This document shows positions 1 to 11,627 of a DNA stretch of 64,000 nucleotides, in pieces. The position numbers and the translations under genes are program-made. Source of the stretch: Fallopia convolvulus (lineage: Eukaryota > Streptophyta > Magnoliopsida > Caryophyllales > Polygonaceae); NCBI GenBank assembly GCA_964016875.1, contig OZ024737.1:35403683-35467682 (forward strand), given 5' to 3'. Numbering within the stretch: position 1 is the first letter of the stretch; every line of letters starts with the position of its first letter. The notes under the pieces are model-generated. The model ran no database searches, had not been told where the DNA came from, and saw only the letters and a list, made by a program, of their open reading frames with translations.

Positions 1-76
1 TGCAAATCTCTTCTTAAATTTCTTATGAATCTCCTTCCTAATCTTCTTTAAAAAGTGGAAAACCAAGGGCAAGGAT

Positions 77-1190
77 TTGGTGTTTTTTTGGTCAATCAAC
101 TCTTTGGTGGTTGGTGGTTCACAAAGTCATGTTAATCCCAATCAACTACCTTATCCTCCTATGTCTATGTCGACACAATTTCCCCCTTCCGCTCCTATTC
201 ATAACCAAGAAGTTGATGGCAATGGGGAGGGTGATGAGGAGGACAATGACGAGGGCAATGAGGAGGGGGCATCTACGGCCAACCAAAGCTCAAAGGTGCT
301 CTCTTTCGACATTTTCACAAAGCAGTTCACCAAAGGCAATGTATTGGATGCACAAGACCGATATGTTGTTAAGTGCAACTATTGTATCTCGAAGTACAAT
401 TGGAGGCGCAATGGATGTTATGGCACCCTGAGCAAGCATTTAAAGGCAACCCACAAGGAGAAGTTGGGCATGACGTGAGGGCAAACACAAATTTTTGGGT
501 TAGCAAGTTCTTCCTCTCAAAATCCTCATTGGTTAGTTATAATCATGATTGTAGTGTTTATGCTTTGTCCGAAGCTATTTGTTTTTATAATTTGTCATTT
601 CAATTTGCAAAAAGTGTGGGACTAGATGATTGGGTTTCTAACTCTTTGCAATCCACTTATAAACGAACTACTAGAAAAACAATTAGGGAAAAATGTGCTT
701 AAAGCATATAAGATTCGTAAAAACGATTTGTCCCGGTATTTTGCTCAAATGATATTCATATTTCTATTTGTAGTCATATTTAGGGTGATAGATTTCAAAC
801 TCATTCGTACATGGGCATTACATGTCGTTATGTTGATGATCATTTTTACTTGTAAAAACGAGTTTTCGCTTTTCATGAATTTGATGGGCCGCTTCAAATA
901 TTTGTAACATTACACGTACTATTTTAAAAAGTATAGACTACTTCATAGAGTTGTCACTATTTTATTTGATAATTGATAATGCATCTAACAACATCGTATC
1001 ACTTAGTGAATTGATTCAAGCTTGTCAATCGACTTTTAGAAATAAATATTTCCGTGTACGATGTGTTTGCCATATTTTAAGTTTGTGTATTCAAGATGGT
1101 TTGAAAGTTTTAATGTCATATCTTGCACCTATTAAATATGTTGTTAACTATATTTATCTAAAAAGAATTGGAATGGAAGAAGTCTTGTAA
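77..1190 (+). pseudogene. Decayed hAT transposase, copy 1 (BED finger to DNASNN motif)
   Basis: Remnant of an hAT-superfamily transposase. Around 360-450 an open frame reads as a BED-type zinc finger: a C-x2-C pair (CNYC) followed by H-x4-H (HLKATH), preceded by an acidic Glu/Asp/Asn-rich stretch. Downstream, in shifted frames, 570-700 gives AFQFA-like and RKTIREK-like segments, and 965-1110 gives the hAT hallmark DNASNN followed by a degraded 'RC-x2-HILSLCIQDGLK' segment. At least two frame changes and several stops separate these blocks, so no protein is made. The same block order recurs on the minus strand at 46440-49080, so both are copies of one family. The C-terminal dimerisation region is not recognisable here and no terminal inverted repeats were found. 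Confidence 0.8.
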
Positions 1191-2149
1191 TTACAATGGT
1201 GTTAAAGAAATATGTTTTTCAAAAAAGGTCGGTCATCGTTGAAACTCCACTTATAAATTACTTCATCAATGTTTACATTACAACCAAAAATTGGTTTCCT
1301 TTGTCGCTCAACATGTTTCGGATTCGCAAGCAATTGACCCCTTTTGGGACCAATGTGATGTGACCCCAACCATGGACACCTTGTCTGTGAACATCATCGA
1401 CCCCATCGCTAGGACCCGGACTTGTGTCATTGCTATCATGGAGCGACACCCATGCCCACCCGCGCCGAACCCTCGCGATGTCGTGCCAACCTCGGATCCC
1501 ACCATTCCATGACACTGGCACTTGAGGTTCATGTCGGCATGACAATGGCAATCCATTCGAGACTCATAACATTGAGCCTCCTCAATTTGGTCCATAATGT
1601 TGTATCAAATCCCTTTCGAGTTCCATAACATTGAATCTCGCTAAATTCAAGTCTCTCGCTTCGCTCGTGAGATCTAATACACGATCCAAGATAAAGATTT
1701 GGGCGTCTTAAGGTCTTGATAGATCTAAGGTTGCATCAACTGGCTTTAGAGTCAAGGATCGTGTAAGTCTCACTTCACCCTTTTCTGTTCAAATTGCACG
1801 ATTTTTCTCCCATTATTTGCAACCCTAGAATCCTCCATCCTCATCTTCTCGTCATATAGGGTCCGATTTTTTTTCTTTACTTCGTTGTTCTTGGTAAAAT
1901 AAACCCACACAAACATAGTCGGCACCTTGCTCAAAATTTTGTTTGTGTTTCATGATAATTTTGCGTCTTTGTCATTGATCTTGAATGTATTATTCTTGAT
2001 TGTCATTGCCGAAATCACAAGTATAACTTCATTCATATCTTCTTGTTCTTCATAAGGATAGACAATAAAATTGATATCCTTTTTAGTTGTTAAAAAAAAG
2101 ATATTGTGTAGAGGATAAAATCCATACACAATCGGTCGAGATCTTGCTT
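1191..2149. other. Intergenic, no recognisable gene
   Basis: No coding signal was recognised. A comparatively GC-rich patch (about 1310-1560) interrupts AT-rich DNA and is open on both strands, but it matches no family I know. The rest up to the gap is AT-rich and unremarkable. Confidence 0.5.
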
Positions 2150-2349
2150 NNNNNNNNNNNNNNNNNNNNNNNNNNNNNNNNNNNNNNNNNNNNNNNNNNN
2201 NNNNNNNNNNNNNNNNNNNNNNNNNNNNNNNNNNNNNNNNNNNNNNNNNNNNNNNNNNNNNNNNNNNNNNNNNNNNNNNNNNNNNNNNNNNNNNNNNNNN
2301 NNNNNNNNNNNNNNNNNNNNNNNNNNNNNNNNNNNNNNNNNNNNNNNNN
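2150..2349. other. Assembly gap (200 N)
   Basis: Exactly 200 consecutive N, a round number typical of a placeholder between joined contigs, so the true distance is unknown. The gap sits beside the truncated end of the copia element, and the missing 3' half of that element may lie inside it. Confidence 0.98.
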
Positions 2350-2431
2350 TATACTTGTTCGTGTGCTTTGAACAATAAGGGTTGGCCCGATTTAAACGTT
2401 CTCGAAGCTCTTGGCCTTTTGGTGTGAACTC

Positions 2432-3166
2432 CTAACCTTGAAACCTTGTGTATAAATCATGCTCACTCTTACATCTAGAGAAGCCAAGCATCTTTAAACA
2501 CTTGTCCAACTTGAAGTTCCATGCACTAAGGGCCTGCTTCAATCCATATAGGGCCTTATACAACCTTAATACTTTTTCGGGATTTTTCTTGTCTTCAAAC
2601 CCCTCAGATTGCTTTACATAAACCTCCTCTTTTAAATCACCATTCAAGAATGTTGTTTTAACATCCATGTGGTGTATTTCATAATCTTTGGCAGCAACAA
2701 AAGCTATGAGGATTCTGACAGTTTCTAATCCTGCCACAGGAGCAAATACTTCTTCATATTCAATTTTAAACTTTTGCACATATCCCTTTGCCACCAATCT
2801 TTCCTTGTACTTATCAATCCTTCCACTTGGATCTTTTTTTACTTTAAAGATCCATCTTAATCCAATTGTCCTTTGAATCTTGGGAAGATCATCAAGTTTC
2901 CAAGTGCCATTTCTCGTAATTGACTCCATTTCAAATTGCATAGCTTTCTTCCAGTCTTCACTTGTAACAACTTCATCAAAACTGCTTGGTTCTTCACTGG
3001 TCATGAAACACAACCCAATCTCATCTTCAACTTCTTTAGTTTCCTCATCTATTTCTTGCAATGATTGAAGCCTTAGTGGTGTTTCAGAATGCTCTTCACT
3101 TGCATTACATGGTAATGGAGAATTTTGCAGAGAAGGGTTTTCCATGATGTTTGTATTGCTTGCCAA
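2432..3166 (-). pseudogene. Copia reverse transcriptase, N-terminal half
   Basis: A 244-codon open frame carries the start of the RVT_2 domain of copia polyproteins: 'RWIFKVKKDPSGRIDKYKER' (the KARLVAKG region), 'FAPVAGLETVRILIA', the first catalytic aspartate in 'MDVKTTFLNGDLKEEVYV', and 'LYKALYGLKQ'. It ends just after 'GFSRCKSEHDLYT', before the YVDD catalytic motif. An enzyme with only one of its metal-binding aspartate blocks cannot polymerise DNA. The terminal residues after 'LYTRF' are out of family and mark the truncation point. Confidence 0.9.
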
Positions 3167-4421
3167 TGGAGAGTATGTCTAATGTTTCCATTCATTAAAT
3201 TTGCATTACCTGGTGAAGGTGAATTCTGCACAAAATCCGACACATCTGCTCCACCTGAATTTTCTGAATAGTTGATACTAAACCCACCACAAAAATCAGA
3301 ATTAAAATCATTCTGGCTATCCAAGATCCAGTGCTTTTCTTCATCATACTTGACATCCCTGCTTACTAGGATTTTTCTAGACTTAGGATCATAATCTGTG
3401 AGCTTTTTATTCATCTTCATAGCCTATTAATATCACCTTTGAACTTCTATCTTCCAACTTTGGCAACTTTGGTTTAACATTCTTGACATAAGCAATACTA
3501 CCAAACACCTTAAATGGTGCACAGTTGGTGTCCTTTCATGCTTCATAAGGTGTAAAATTTTCAAGACCTTTTGTAGGTGATATATTCAGTATATACACCG
3601 TTGTATGCACTAGCTCACCCCAAAACTCAGATGGCATATTTTTACTTTTCAACATACTTTTAGCAGTCTCAACCACACTTTGATTTCTTCTTTCCACTAC
3701 CCCATTTTGCTGAGGATAGTATGGTGCTATGAGATGCCTCTTAATAACCTCTTTTTCACAATATTCCTTAAACTTATTAGATGTAAATTCTCCTCCCCAA
3801 TCAGTTATAAGAACTTTGATCTTCAATTCCTTTTCCAACTCAACACTAGTCTTGAATTTTATAAAGTACATCAAAGCTTCATGTTTACTTCTTAGCATTC
3901 TCATCCACATGAATCTAGAGAAATCATCCACAAGTAAAAGGAAATATTCGTTAGCTCCAAGTGTTGGTGGAGATATTGGACCACAGAGGTCAGCATGTAT
4001 AAATTCCAAGGGCATGTTTGCTCGAAAAGAGGATGATCTATGATAGGAAGTCATGTGTTATTTCCCAACAAGACATCCATCACAAAGTTGATTCACATGA
4101 GCAATATCTGGTAAACCTGTCACATTCCTTTCTTTGCCAATCTCAACAGAGAATTGAAGTTTAGGTGGCCATATCTTGCGTGCCAAAGCCAGTTGGCATC
4201 ACTCAGATTTGACAACAAGCATTTTTCTCTAGAAGCTTTAAGGTAGATAACATATAACTTGTTAAACTGCCTCTTAACCAACCCTTTATTAACAATCTTC
4301 CTCCACTAGAGTATATGCACAAAAAATCATCCTTTATGACACTCTTATTCCCATTTAAATCCAATTGACCAATGCTAATTATATTTCCTTTCAAATTTTG
4401 TATAAAATAGACATTAGTCAA
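3073..4421 (-). pseudogene. Copia integrase and gag-pre-integrase region, interrupted
   Basis: From 4421 down to about 4200 lies a gag-pre-integrase-like segment. From 4054 to 3536 lies the rve integrase core with the first catalytic Asp in 'HADLCGP', the second in 'TDWGGEF' (the family usually has Arg before the Gly-Gly, here Trp), and the catalytic Glu in 'NGVVERRN'. The integrase C-terminus ('YDPKSRKILVSRDVKYDEE') continues in another frame at 3300-3420. A stop lies between the HHCC-like 'CDGCLVGK' motif near 4060 and the core. The pieces clearly belong together but cannot make one protein. Confidence 0.88.
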
Positions 4422-4508
4422 TAGAACATGCTCACCGGAAAGTGTGGAGAAGATTATAGTACCTCTTACTGAGATGTCAATTGAAGAGCTATTTCCAAAC
4501 TTGATCTT

Positions 4509-5633
4509 TCAACCAAAACTTCTATCAATTGAAGAGAATAAACTCTCATCTCCAAACATATGATTGCTTGCCCCTGAATCCAAGTACCACTTGTTGTAGC
4601 CTTGCACTTCTTTTAAATCATCAAATTCTGGTGTCAACAGACTCTTTTGATGTACATCCTCATCATCTCTGATCATTAAAAAAGTCGGTTCTTCTTCATT
4701 CCTTTCAGCCAACAGATTTACCTTTTCATCCTTGTCCTTCTCAAACCATTCAGACATAAAATGCCCCATCTTTCCACACCAGAAGCATTTTATTTTAATC
4801 TTATCAAACCGTTTTTTGTGTTTTTGATCACCTTGTTCATACTTTTGTTTTCCCTTTCCTTTGTAGGCTTGTAGCCTTGAGATTGATCACCTTTTGAAAA
4901 ACTATCTCCTTTGGAAGATTTTTCTTTGAATCTCTTCTTCTCCCTTGCTTTCCACTCAGCATGTGTAAGAATAGCCATTTCATTACTTCCTTCTCGAAAA
5001 TTATGTAATCTTTCTTCATGTGCCTTGAGAGATCGAATTATCTAATCAAATGTTTTGTTTTAAGATCACAAAATTCCTCCATCGTAGAGGTGATCTGGAT
5101 GAACTTGGAACTCGTGGATCTCAACAATTCCTTGACCACAAATTCCTCATCAAGGCTATGTCCCAGACTTCTTAATTTACTAACATTGATGTTGAGTTTG
5201 CTAGAAAATTAATCGATGGAATCACTTTCTTTCATTATGAGTCCTTCGAATTCTCTAATCAAAGTCTGGATCCTGACTTGTTTTATCCTCTCAGCCCCTT
5301 CATTCATTGTTTTTATCACATCCCATGCCTCTTTTGCACTTTTCTTGGCCCCCAATTGCAAAAGGATGTCTTCTCCAATTGCTAGGTAGATTGAGGCCGG
5401 CCAATGTCATCTTATCTTTCTTGGGATCTACTGGTGGCGTTCCTTCAACTGCTTCCCACAACCCTTGAGCAGTCAGAAAAACCTCCATTTGATAGCCCAT
5501 ACGGCATAGTTACATTTTGACAACATGGGAAATTGAAAGGACAATGTTTTGTCTCTAAACATTCTCACACCATCACCAGAGTTTCCAATGATGTTTGTTG
5601 TGTCTTCGTTCTCTAAATTGCTTCCAGTCGACA
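4509..5633 (-). pseudogene. Copia gag and protease region, frameshifted
   Basis: The gag start codon is placed at about 5633 on the minus strand (MSTGSNLENEDTT...), only a few bases inside the primer-binding site, as expected. The gag core ('FQFPMLSKCNYAVWAIK') is then frameshifted by a lost base. Further on are a Lys/Arg-rich stretch (about 4800-4980), a zinc-knuckle-like 'CFWCGKMGHF' (about 4760-4800) and the aspartic-protease substrate-side motif 'WYLDSGASNHM' (about 4560-4590). The active-site aspartate of copia proteases is the D in LDSGAS. Confidence 0.85.
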
Positions 5634-5647
5634 TGTTCTTCGATTAT

Positions 5648-5659
5648 GCTCTAATACCA
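5648..5659 (-). other. Primer-binding site for initiator-Met tRNA
   Basis: On the minus strand this reads TGGTATTAGAGC, matching the usual copia primer site TGGTATCAGAGC (complement of the 3' end of initiator methionine tRNA) at 11 of 12 bases. It lies two bases after the CA that ends the LTR. Confidence 0.85.
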
Positions 5660-5661
5660 AA

Positions 5662-5991
5662 TGAAGAAACAAGATCGATTGTTTTGTAAATGTAAAACAT
5701 AATTCAAAAGAGAGATGTGTTCAAATACTACAAATTGTATTGAACTTCTATTTTCTTTGTGACAAAGCAACTAACTCTGTATTACACTGACACATATTTA
5801 TATCTACTGCACACAACAGACATGTAACTGTCTTAGATGACAGTTACATCAACAACTTCCATTGGCGCCAATTACAACCGTCAAAGGCGCCAATATAACT
5901 AACTAAACTAACTTAACTTATCTAGTTTAGACAGACACTTACTACATAGTATACATCATGTACATATATGACACTTTATATATGCTAAACA
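5662..5991 (-). repeat. 5' LTR of the copia element
   Basis: On the minus strand the LTR ends ...TTGTTTCTTCA next to the primer-binding site. A TATA-like box (GATATAAATATG) lies near 5790-5805. The inner boundary is firm. The outer boundary (TGTTTAGC... at about 5991) is a guess from the TG start rule, because no second LTR is present to compare. Confidence 0.65.
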
Positions 5992-6770
5992 TAGTACATA
6001 ATACAAGCTTATTATACGGCGAAACCTAATCAAGTCCTCCAATCAAACAACTTCCACGTCCTTCCGCTCAAACTTTGAGTTTGCATTGCACCTCCTCAAA
6101 TAACTCCTTGCCGCTTTTTTAAGGGCTCAATCCGTCAATCGTGTCTATTGTTGCTCACGATAGCTCAATTTAATTTTCTTGAAAAAATCGTTTTCGATTA
6201 TTATTTTTTAAATGGTAGTTAATTAGGTGATTTTAATGTATATGAAATTATGAATATAGGGAGATAGAAGGTGACACAATATATACACAGATGAGAGATT
6301 GAATCCATCTGGAGTTTTTGCTTGATCAATAAACTGAGTTATTGTAGATTTGCGTTCATTCTTTAATAGTGATGGAGAGCGAATAATACAAGTACTAAAC
6401 GATAAAAAGAGTGAACAAAGCAAAGAGAAAGAATGAGGGGAAATGACATGTGCAAACTCGGAATACAAGGTAATAGCATAATGATAACGCACCCTACCAA
6501 AAAATTATGATACCGGACACTCCCTACCCATACATACGCCCGGCCGGACAAAGAAACCTCACTAGTGTAAGAACAATACGCAAAATCAATTAAATGCTTA
6601 AAGACATGAGGCGAGTGAAGAGCTCCATGAAGATCAGGTGCAAATAGCACGCTCATCCTACACAATATCCAACTACCCTTCCTAAACAACTTACAGAATA
6701 AATGGTAGGTGAGGTTGCAACCTACGAGGACCCTAATAAGTGATCATGATTGATGACATCGCACACCTCA
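5992..6770. other. Intergenic, no recognisable gene
   Basis: AT-rich DNA with short open frames that match no family I recognise. No terminal repeats were seen. Confidence 0.45.
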
Positions 6771-7065
6771 CACTCAGCCAATCAATGGCCAACTCCTTGA
6801 AGACCCAACAAACCTCTCCTACATTGTAAGATACTAAAACTCTAACTGGAACCGCATCTTTCACCAATCAATGACCAACACCTCAAAGGTAAAAAATATC
6901 TCCCACATCAAAAGATCCCAAAACTCCAACTGGAATCGCATCTTCCACCAACGACAAGGAAGCACGTCGCACGCCTCTCACTTCGCGAATAAGCAATCGA
7001 TACCTCAAATATCAATAAGGTTCTCCCACATCGAGGAACTCCAAATTCCACCCACCCCCAACATC
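6770..7065. repeat. Degenerate tandem repeat, about 90-bp unit, 2 to 3 copies
   Basis: The phrase 'AATCAATGGCCAAC ... CAACTGGAATCGCATCTTCCACC' occurs twice (about 6779-6868 and 6866-6955) with about 80% identity by eye, and a weaker third copy follows to about 7060. A TATA-like ATAAATAG lies directly after it (7066-7073), so this could be an LTR promoter region with upstream repeats. No partner LTR was found. Confidence 0.5.
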
Positions 7066-7194
7066 CATAAATAGTTGAAGAAGGAGAAGGTTACAATGGT
7101 CAAAAATATCTCTAGCTCAAGATCTTTCCTTATTAAATAGAGACTCAACATGTTGAAACTTTTTGGAGAGCTTTATTATTTCTGAAGGGGAATA

Positions 7195-7600
7195 TGTAAT
7201 ATCCCGCTATTTTATAGAAGAATATTCATAATTTTTTTATATAATTAAGAATGTCATTATTCGGTCACACTCAATTTAAATTCCGTCTTTGAAAAAGAGA
7301 TAAACAAAAATTTACAAATTAAATTATTTTATATAAGTAATTTAATTAAAATTTCTAGATGATCTATGAAGATTCAGTACTAACGTGGCGAATATTGCCC
7401 ACGTGGAGGAATCATCCTCTCGCGACACATTTGATGGGAAGCCTAATTATCATCCCCTTCATGACCTATTTCTTCAGAAAGTCACCAAGGACGTACGAGG
7501 CTATATATGCGATGATTACTAGGGAGGTGTACAACGAGGACATGGCGAATCAGAGCTCACATTCCAAGGGAAAAGGGCGCACTAATTTTGTGAAGTAGAA
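7195..7600 (+). mobile_element. Possible Ty3/gypsy fragment: LTR-like terminus and gag-like frame
   Basis: TGTAATATCCCGC at 7195 resembles the TGTAATATCC start of the solo LTR at 31964. At 7359-7598 an open frame contains 'FFRKSPRTYEAIYAMITREVY', which has the look of the C-terminal part of a gypsy Gag, followed by a Ser/Lys/Gly-rich tail. No polymerase or zinc knuckle accompanies it. This is a weak assignment resting on two short resemblances. Confidence 0.35.
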
Positions 7601-8109
7601 TCAAAATTAAGCCAAGGGAGATGGGAATGTCAAGGACAACCCCCTGCCAGACCGCAATGCCGACATGGCACATACACATACCCCCACAAATCCACGACCT
7701 TAAAACAACTCATTCGGAGGCAGGGATTTGGGTCGGGGAATGGAAAGAACTACTATGACAGTGGCTAGCGAGCATATTGCGGGAGGGGAGGACTGCTTTA
7801 TTGCGGATGAAGATGGGGGAGAGTGAACACACCACCTAGGCAAACAATGTGCTCCAAGGGCAAAACAATGCTTTCCTCCCTCCACCTCCACAAATGCTAC
7901 TTGAACAACAAGGCCCCCTAAAGCAGACGCGCTTATATGCCACGTAGAACCCTCAGGATGGTTACATCAACACCATCTATGACGGGCCGTCGTTGGTAGG
8001 GTCTAGCCAACATGAGAGAAAGAGGTTCGTACGAGAGAGTAATCACGACCACTCTTTTCAGCGTTGTACAATCCTCAATAATCCTTGTTCGTATATAGAA
8101 AAGGAGTGA
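7601..8109. other. Intergenic, no recognisable gene
   Basis: The DNA is moderately GC-richer than its surroundings and probably continues the decayed element before it. No domain was recognised on either strand. Confidence 0.4.
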
Positions 8110-8402
8110 GAGGCCTCCACGTGTCTATGGATTATAAATACACGTATGTGTCATCTTTGACTTGGTTGCCTCTATGTGTCCCTGGATTCTTCCACCTGCA
8201 GTAGCTAACCAAAGGCTTAGCTCAAGCATGATCGGATTCAATTAGAAGTTGGACCTCTTTAACTTGGTTGCCTCCACGTGTCTTTGGACTCTCCCACTTG
8301 CAGTAACTAATAGAAGGCTTGGCTGAAGCATGACACGTGAATTCTCCCACTTGTAGTAACTAACAAAAGGCTTGGTTGAAGCATGATCGAATTCAAAGTT
8401 GG
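8110..8402. repeat. Tandem repeat, about 100-bp unit, about 2.5 copies
   Basis: Units begin 'CTTGGTTGCCTC(T/C)A(T/C)GTGTC' at 8161 and 8263 and continue through 'CTCCCACTTGCAGTAACTAA' and 'AAGGCTTGG(C/T)TGAAGCATGA'. A third, 5'-truncated unit runs from 8333 to about 8402. An extra partial start lies near 8115. The copies are diverged by several substitutions. Function is unknown. Confidence 0.75.
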
Positions 8403-9858
8403 AAACACGGTTAGAATTCATTTTAACCATTGATTAAAGGCACCCGCATCGATAATGGATGGATAGATTTTGTTTATGGATAATCACAAGGATCACCAAA
8501 AAATGGAGGGATTTAAAATTTGATTTGAGTGTCTATAAAAGTAAGCCTTTCATATTCTAACTCACAATAAATTAAACATGAATTGGAATTATGGATTTAC
8601 GGTAGAAGCTAGGTTGAGGGAGATGGGAAAATCACTTTCAAATTACTTTGGCAATGCTAATGTGAGTGAGAAAGGGAGAAGAATGACCTTAATTGTCGTT
8701 TCTGCCATTTTCTAATTATTGGCGCCACCATCACCATCAGTTACCACTCTTTCACGTTAGAATTTACCTGCAAATCTTTCAAGTTCTAGGACTACCTCTC
8801 CATTACCATTGCATCCTTCATCACAAGAATACCAACTTGGCAATTAGATGAAATTAGAGCATCTAGAATGAAAAACGAAAGGAGTGCAGTGGTTGAGCTC
8901 TTTAGTACAGCCGGTTGGAGTAGTGGGCGACGTATGTTCTGCTCTTTATGTTGTTTGGTCATACAACCTTGAATCAGGTTTAGGTTTGGCCCTAAACCTT
9001 GGATTCACTTCAGCGGTTTGCTTAATTTTCATGTCTTATGGACTTGTTTTGTGGTCTAGTACCAGCGTCGATTGATGGACGTTGTTTCTCCCTTTGATGC
9101 TTTATTCTATCCTCAAATTGAGTAATATTTCCTTTGGCTAGTCCATTGTAATGCCCTCCCAACCAGTACCAAGTGTGCCGTTGAATATTCAGATGGGCCA
9201 TCTTCCCCGAAATCCTTGATTCCTCTCTACTTTTGCGGCAAATAACAGATCACACCATTTAACCCTTCTATTTTCCAAATTACCATATTAGCCTTTAATT
9301 TTTGCAGATAACTGATAGTCCTTGTTAGTCGTTACCCCTTCCACTTTTCCCAATAACCAACCTAGTTCCACTTTTCCCAATAACCAACACCATTTACACT
9401 TCCATATATCCATTTAAATTTTTTAGTATTTTTGTTGCTATTCCTACAATTCAAATTCATATAGTATTACATTGTTTAGAATATGCTCTATGGAGTACAA
9501 TATTACATTATGTATGAAATTTGTAATGGTAAATAAAATTAGAGTTTTCGTTTATTCTTTCTTTTTTCTGAATTTCAATATTTTTCTTGTGGAGAGTTGG
9601 TATATCTTCAATCATGAAGGTAATTTTAGCTTAGCGCATGCTTATCGAACCGGCCAGATTGTTAGAAGTGATGCCTCTTTCACACTTATCTAACAGAATT
9701 TAACAAACAATTGTATCATTGCACATCTTAAGTTAGGCTTTTATTATGGGGATTGGAACCAAATCATCCTTACTCTCATCTTAAATTCTTAATGCATCAA
9801 CACATATTTTATAAACTAGTACTATCACGGGTGCCTAACAGACTTGCAAATGTTGCTA
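8403..9858. other. Intergenic, no recognisable gene
   Basis: AT-rich with short frames only. An open frame at 8884-9075 is hydrophobic but matches nothing I know. A short coding-looking tail ('VPNRLANVARH') ends at 9863 and resumes after the LTR element at 14266. Confidence 0.4.
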
Positions 9859-9863
9859 GACAC

Positions 9864-10495
9864 TGTTGAAACCCGATATAATCTGCACTATAAACGGGAT
9901 TATAAAAATACTAACTCTCGGGATTCGTACAACCAAACGGTTTTCGTACGTGGATTATTCCTCCTCCCCACCCCTCAGCCGATTGTTTTTGTGCTCTTTA
10001 CGAATAAAGTCTTTAGACCTTATACCGTTTATAGCGCGATCTCACTCGGAGATCAAACACGTCGAGCTTTGGCAAACGAGAAAGTTCTCGAGCCAGAGAG
10101 GATTTTCGACCCTTTTAAATGTCTCATGATCTGCCTATATATAGGATTGGCTAGCTGCCTGCTTGAGTATATGTAGTCGATGTGGGATGGCTTGTTTTGG
10201 AAAACAATCGAAGATTTGCACATATTATATAAGCATATGGCGGTGGTGACATGGCGTTCCCCAAGCGGGCCCATGCTCGTGTTTTTAATGCATTGAATCC
10301 AAATACATGTGTTTGCACCTGCATGCATCTCGATCGAATTGACAATTTGAAACAAGCCACAACCCAACATATTTATTTGGCCATTTGGTCCGGGTTGGAA
10401 GCTTACGCGTGTGTGCAACGCAATATTCTTACTATTTTCTCGTTTATATTACTAACTCGCCTTTTATTATTTAGCGTTTATTTCACGCACCATCA
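9864..10495 (+). repeat. Left LTR of the non-autonomous element
   Basis: 632 bp, TG...CA termini. A TATA-like ATTATATAAG lies near 10223-10232, a plausible start region for element transcription. Open frames within it recur in the right LTR because the two are near-identical, and they are not genes. Confidence 0.95.
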
Positions 10496-10669
10496 CAACC
10501 CCTTGGCTCGGTGTTTTCGTTCCACGAGGGCAACGAGACAATAAACAGGTGCGCCAACTTGCATAAGATGTTTGTGCCCTATTGGTTATAGTCATGCAAC
10601 GCGATCCAAACCCCGGACTGGGTGGAGAGCGCGCACCTTTGCCAGGGGAGTTAGTAGACCGTTCACTTT

Positions 10670-10820
10670 GAGATTTAGCGAACTTCGCTCGGTTGGAGAG
10701 TTAGGACCTCGTCCTTTGAGAGTTAGCGAAACTCGTTCGCTTAGAGAGTTAGGACCTCGTCCTTTTGAGAGTTTAGCGAACCTTGTTCGTTTAGAGGGTT
10801 AGGACCTCGTCCATAAGAGA
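10670..10820. repeat. Tandem repeat inside the element, about 49-bp unit, 3 copies
   Basis: Three units of the pattern 'TTAGCGAA...TTCG...GAGAGTTAGGACCTCGTCC' follow each other with 1-2 bp length variation. They lie directly upstream of the 45-bp array. Confidence 0.85.
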
Positions 10821-10825
10821 GTTTA

Positions 10826-11365
10826 GGCCTCTAACGGGATTCTCCAACCCCAAGCGGGAGGCGAGGGGTGGATCTTTAACGAGGTTCTCCAACCCCAAGC
10901 GGGAGGCGAGGGGTGGACCTTAAACGAGGTTCTCCAACCCCAAGCGGGAAGCGAGGGGTGGACCTTAAACGAGGTTCTCCAACCCCAAGCGGGAAGCGAG
11001 GGGCGGACCTTAAACGAGGTTCTCCAACCCCAAGCGGGAAGCGAGGGGCGGACCTTAAACGAGGTTCTCCAACCCCAAGCGGGAAGCGGGGGGCGGACCT
11101 TAAACGAGGTTCTCCAACCCCAAGCGGGAAGCGAGGGGCGGACCTTAAACGAGGTTCTCCAACCCCAAGCGGGAAGCGAGGGGCGGACCTTAAACGAGGT
11201 TCTCCAACCCCAAGCGGGAAGCGAGGGGCGGACCTTAAACGAGGTTCTCCAACCCTAAGCGGGAAGCGAGGGGTGGACCTTAAACGAGATTCTCCAACCC
11301 CAAGCGGGAAGCGAGGGGTGGACCTTAAACGAGGTTCTCCAACCCCAAGCGGGAAGCGAGGGGTG
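10826..11365 (+). repeat. Tandem array: 12 copies of a 45-bp unit
   Basis: Twelve consecutive 45-bp units (boundaries at 10826, 10871, 10916 and every 45 bp to 11365), plus a broken thirteenth. Central units are nearly identical and the outer units carry substitutions, the usual pattern of unequal exchange. Because 45 is divisible by three, the array stays open on the plus strand (10913-11407) and would encode the basic 15-residue repeat DLKRGSPTPSGKRGA. There is no evidence that it is translated. Confidence 0.97.
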
Positions 11366-11627
11366 GACCTTAACGAGATTGCCCACGAGTGGCATGTATA
11401 TATATAATACGAGGTTTTCTTATGCTACTCATGCATATATATAACGAGGTTTTCACGAGTATAGCACGTATATACCAAGTATAATTAATTAGCGAGTCAA
11501 GTTCTCAAGGCTTACCTCGTTCCACGACCATGCAACACGTGATTTTTGGAACGGAGGCCATGGGTTCATCACCATGCCTTAAATGGCCACGTAATGCCCC
11601 ACTCGAGGTTCGGCCCATCTCCCTCAA

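Larger units (their letters stand above)
2432..5991 (-). mobile_element. Ty1/copia LTR retrotransposon, 3'-truncated, inactive
   Basis: A copia-type element lies on the minus strand in the order 5' LTR, primer-binding site, gag, protease region, integrase, reverse transcriptase. Integrase before reverse transcriptase is the copia order. The element stops inside reverse transcriptase at about 2432. The YVDD half of the enzyme, RNase H and the 3' LTR are absent, and a 200-N gap begins 82 bases further on. Reading frames are broken by several stops and single-base shifts. One example is a lost base near 5489, shortly after the gag start, which breaks the frame in 'NYAVWAIK/MEVFL'. With only one LTR visible, insertion age cannot be estimated. 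Confidence 0.88.

Noticed and set aside
9844..10418. Open frames on both strands in the LTR
   Set aside because: The same frames recur in the second LTR copy, and no domain is recognisable.
10913..11407. A 164-codon open frame as a genuine host gene
   Set aside because: It lies wholly in a 45-bp tandem array inside a young LTR element. Openness follows from the unit length, so it is kept only as a finding.
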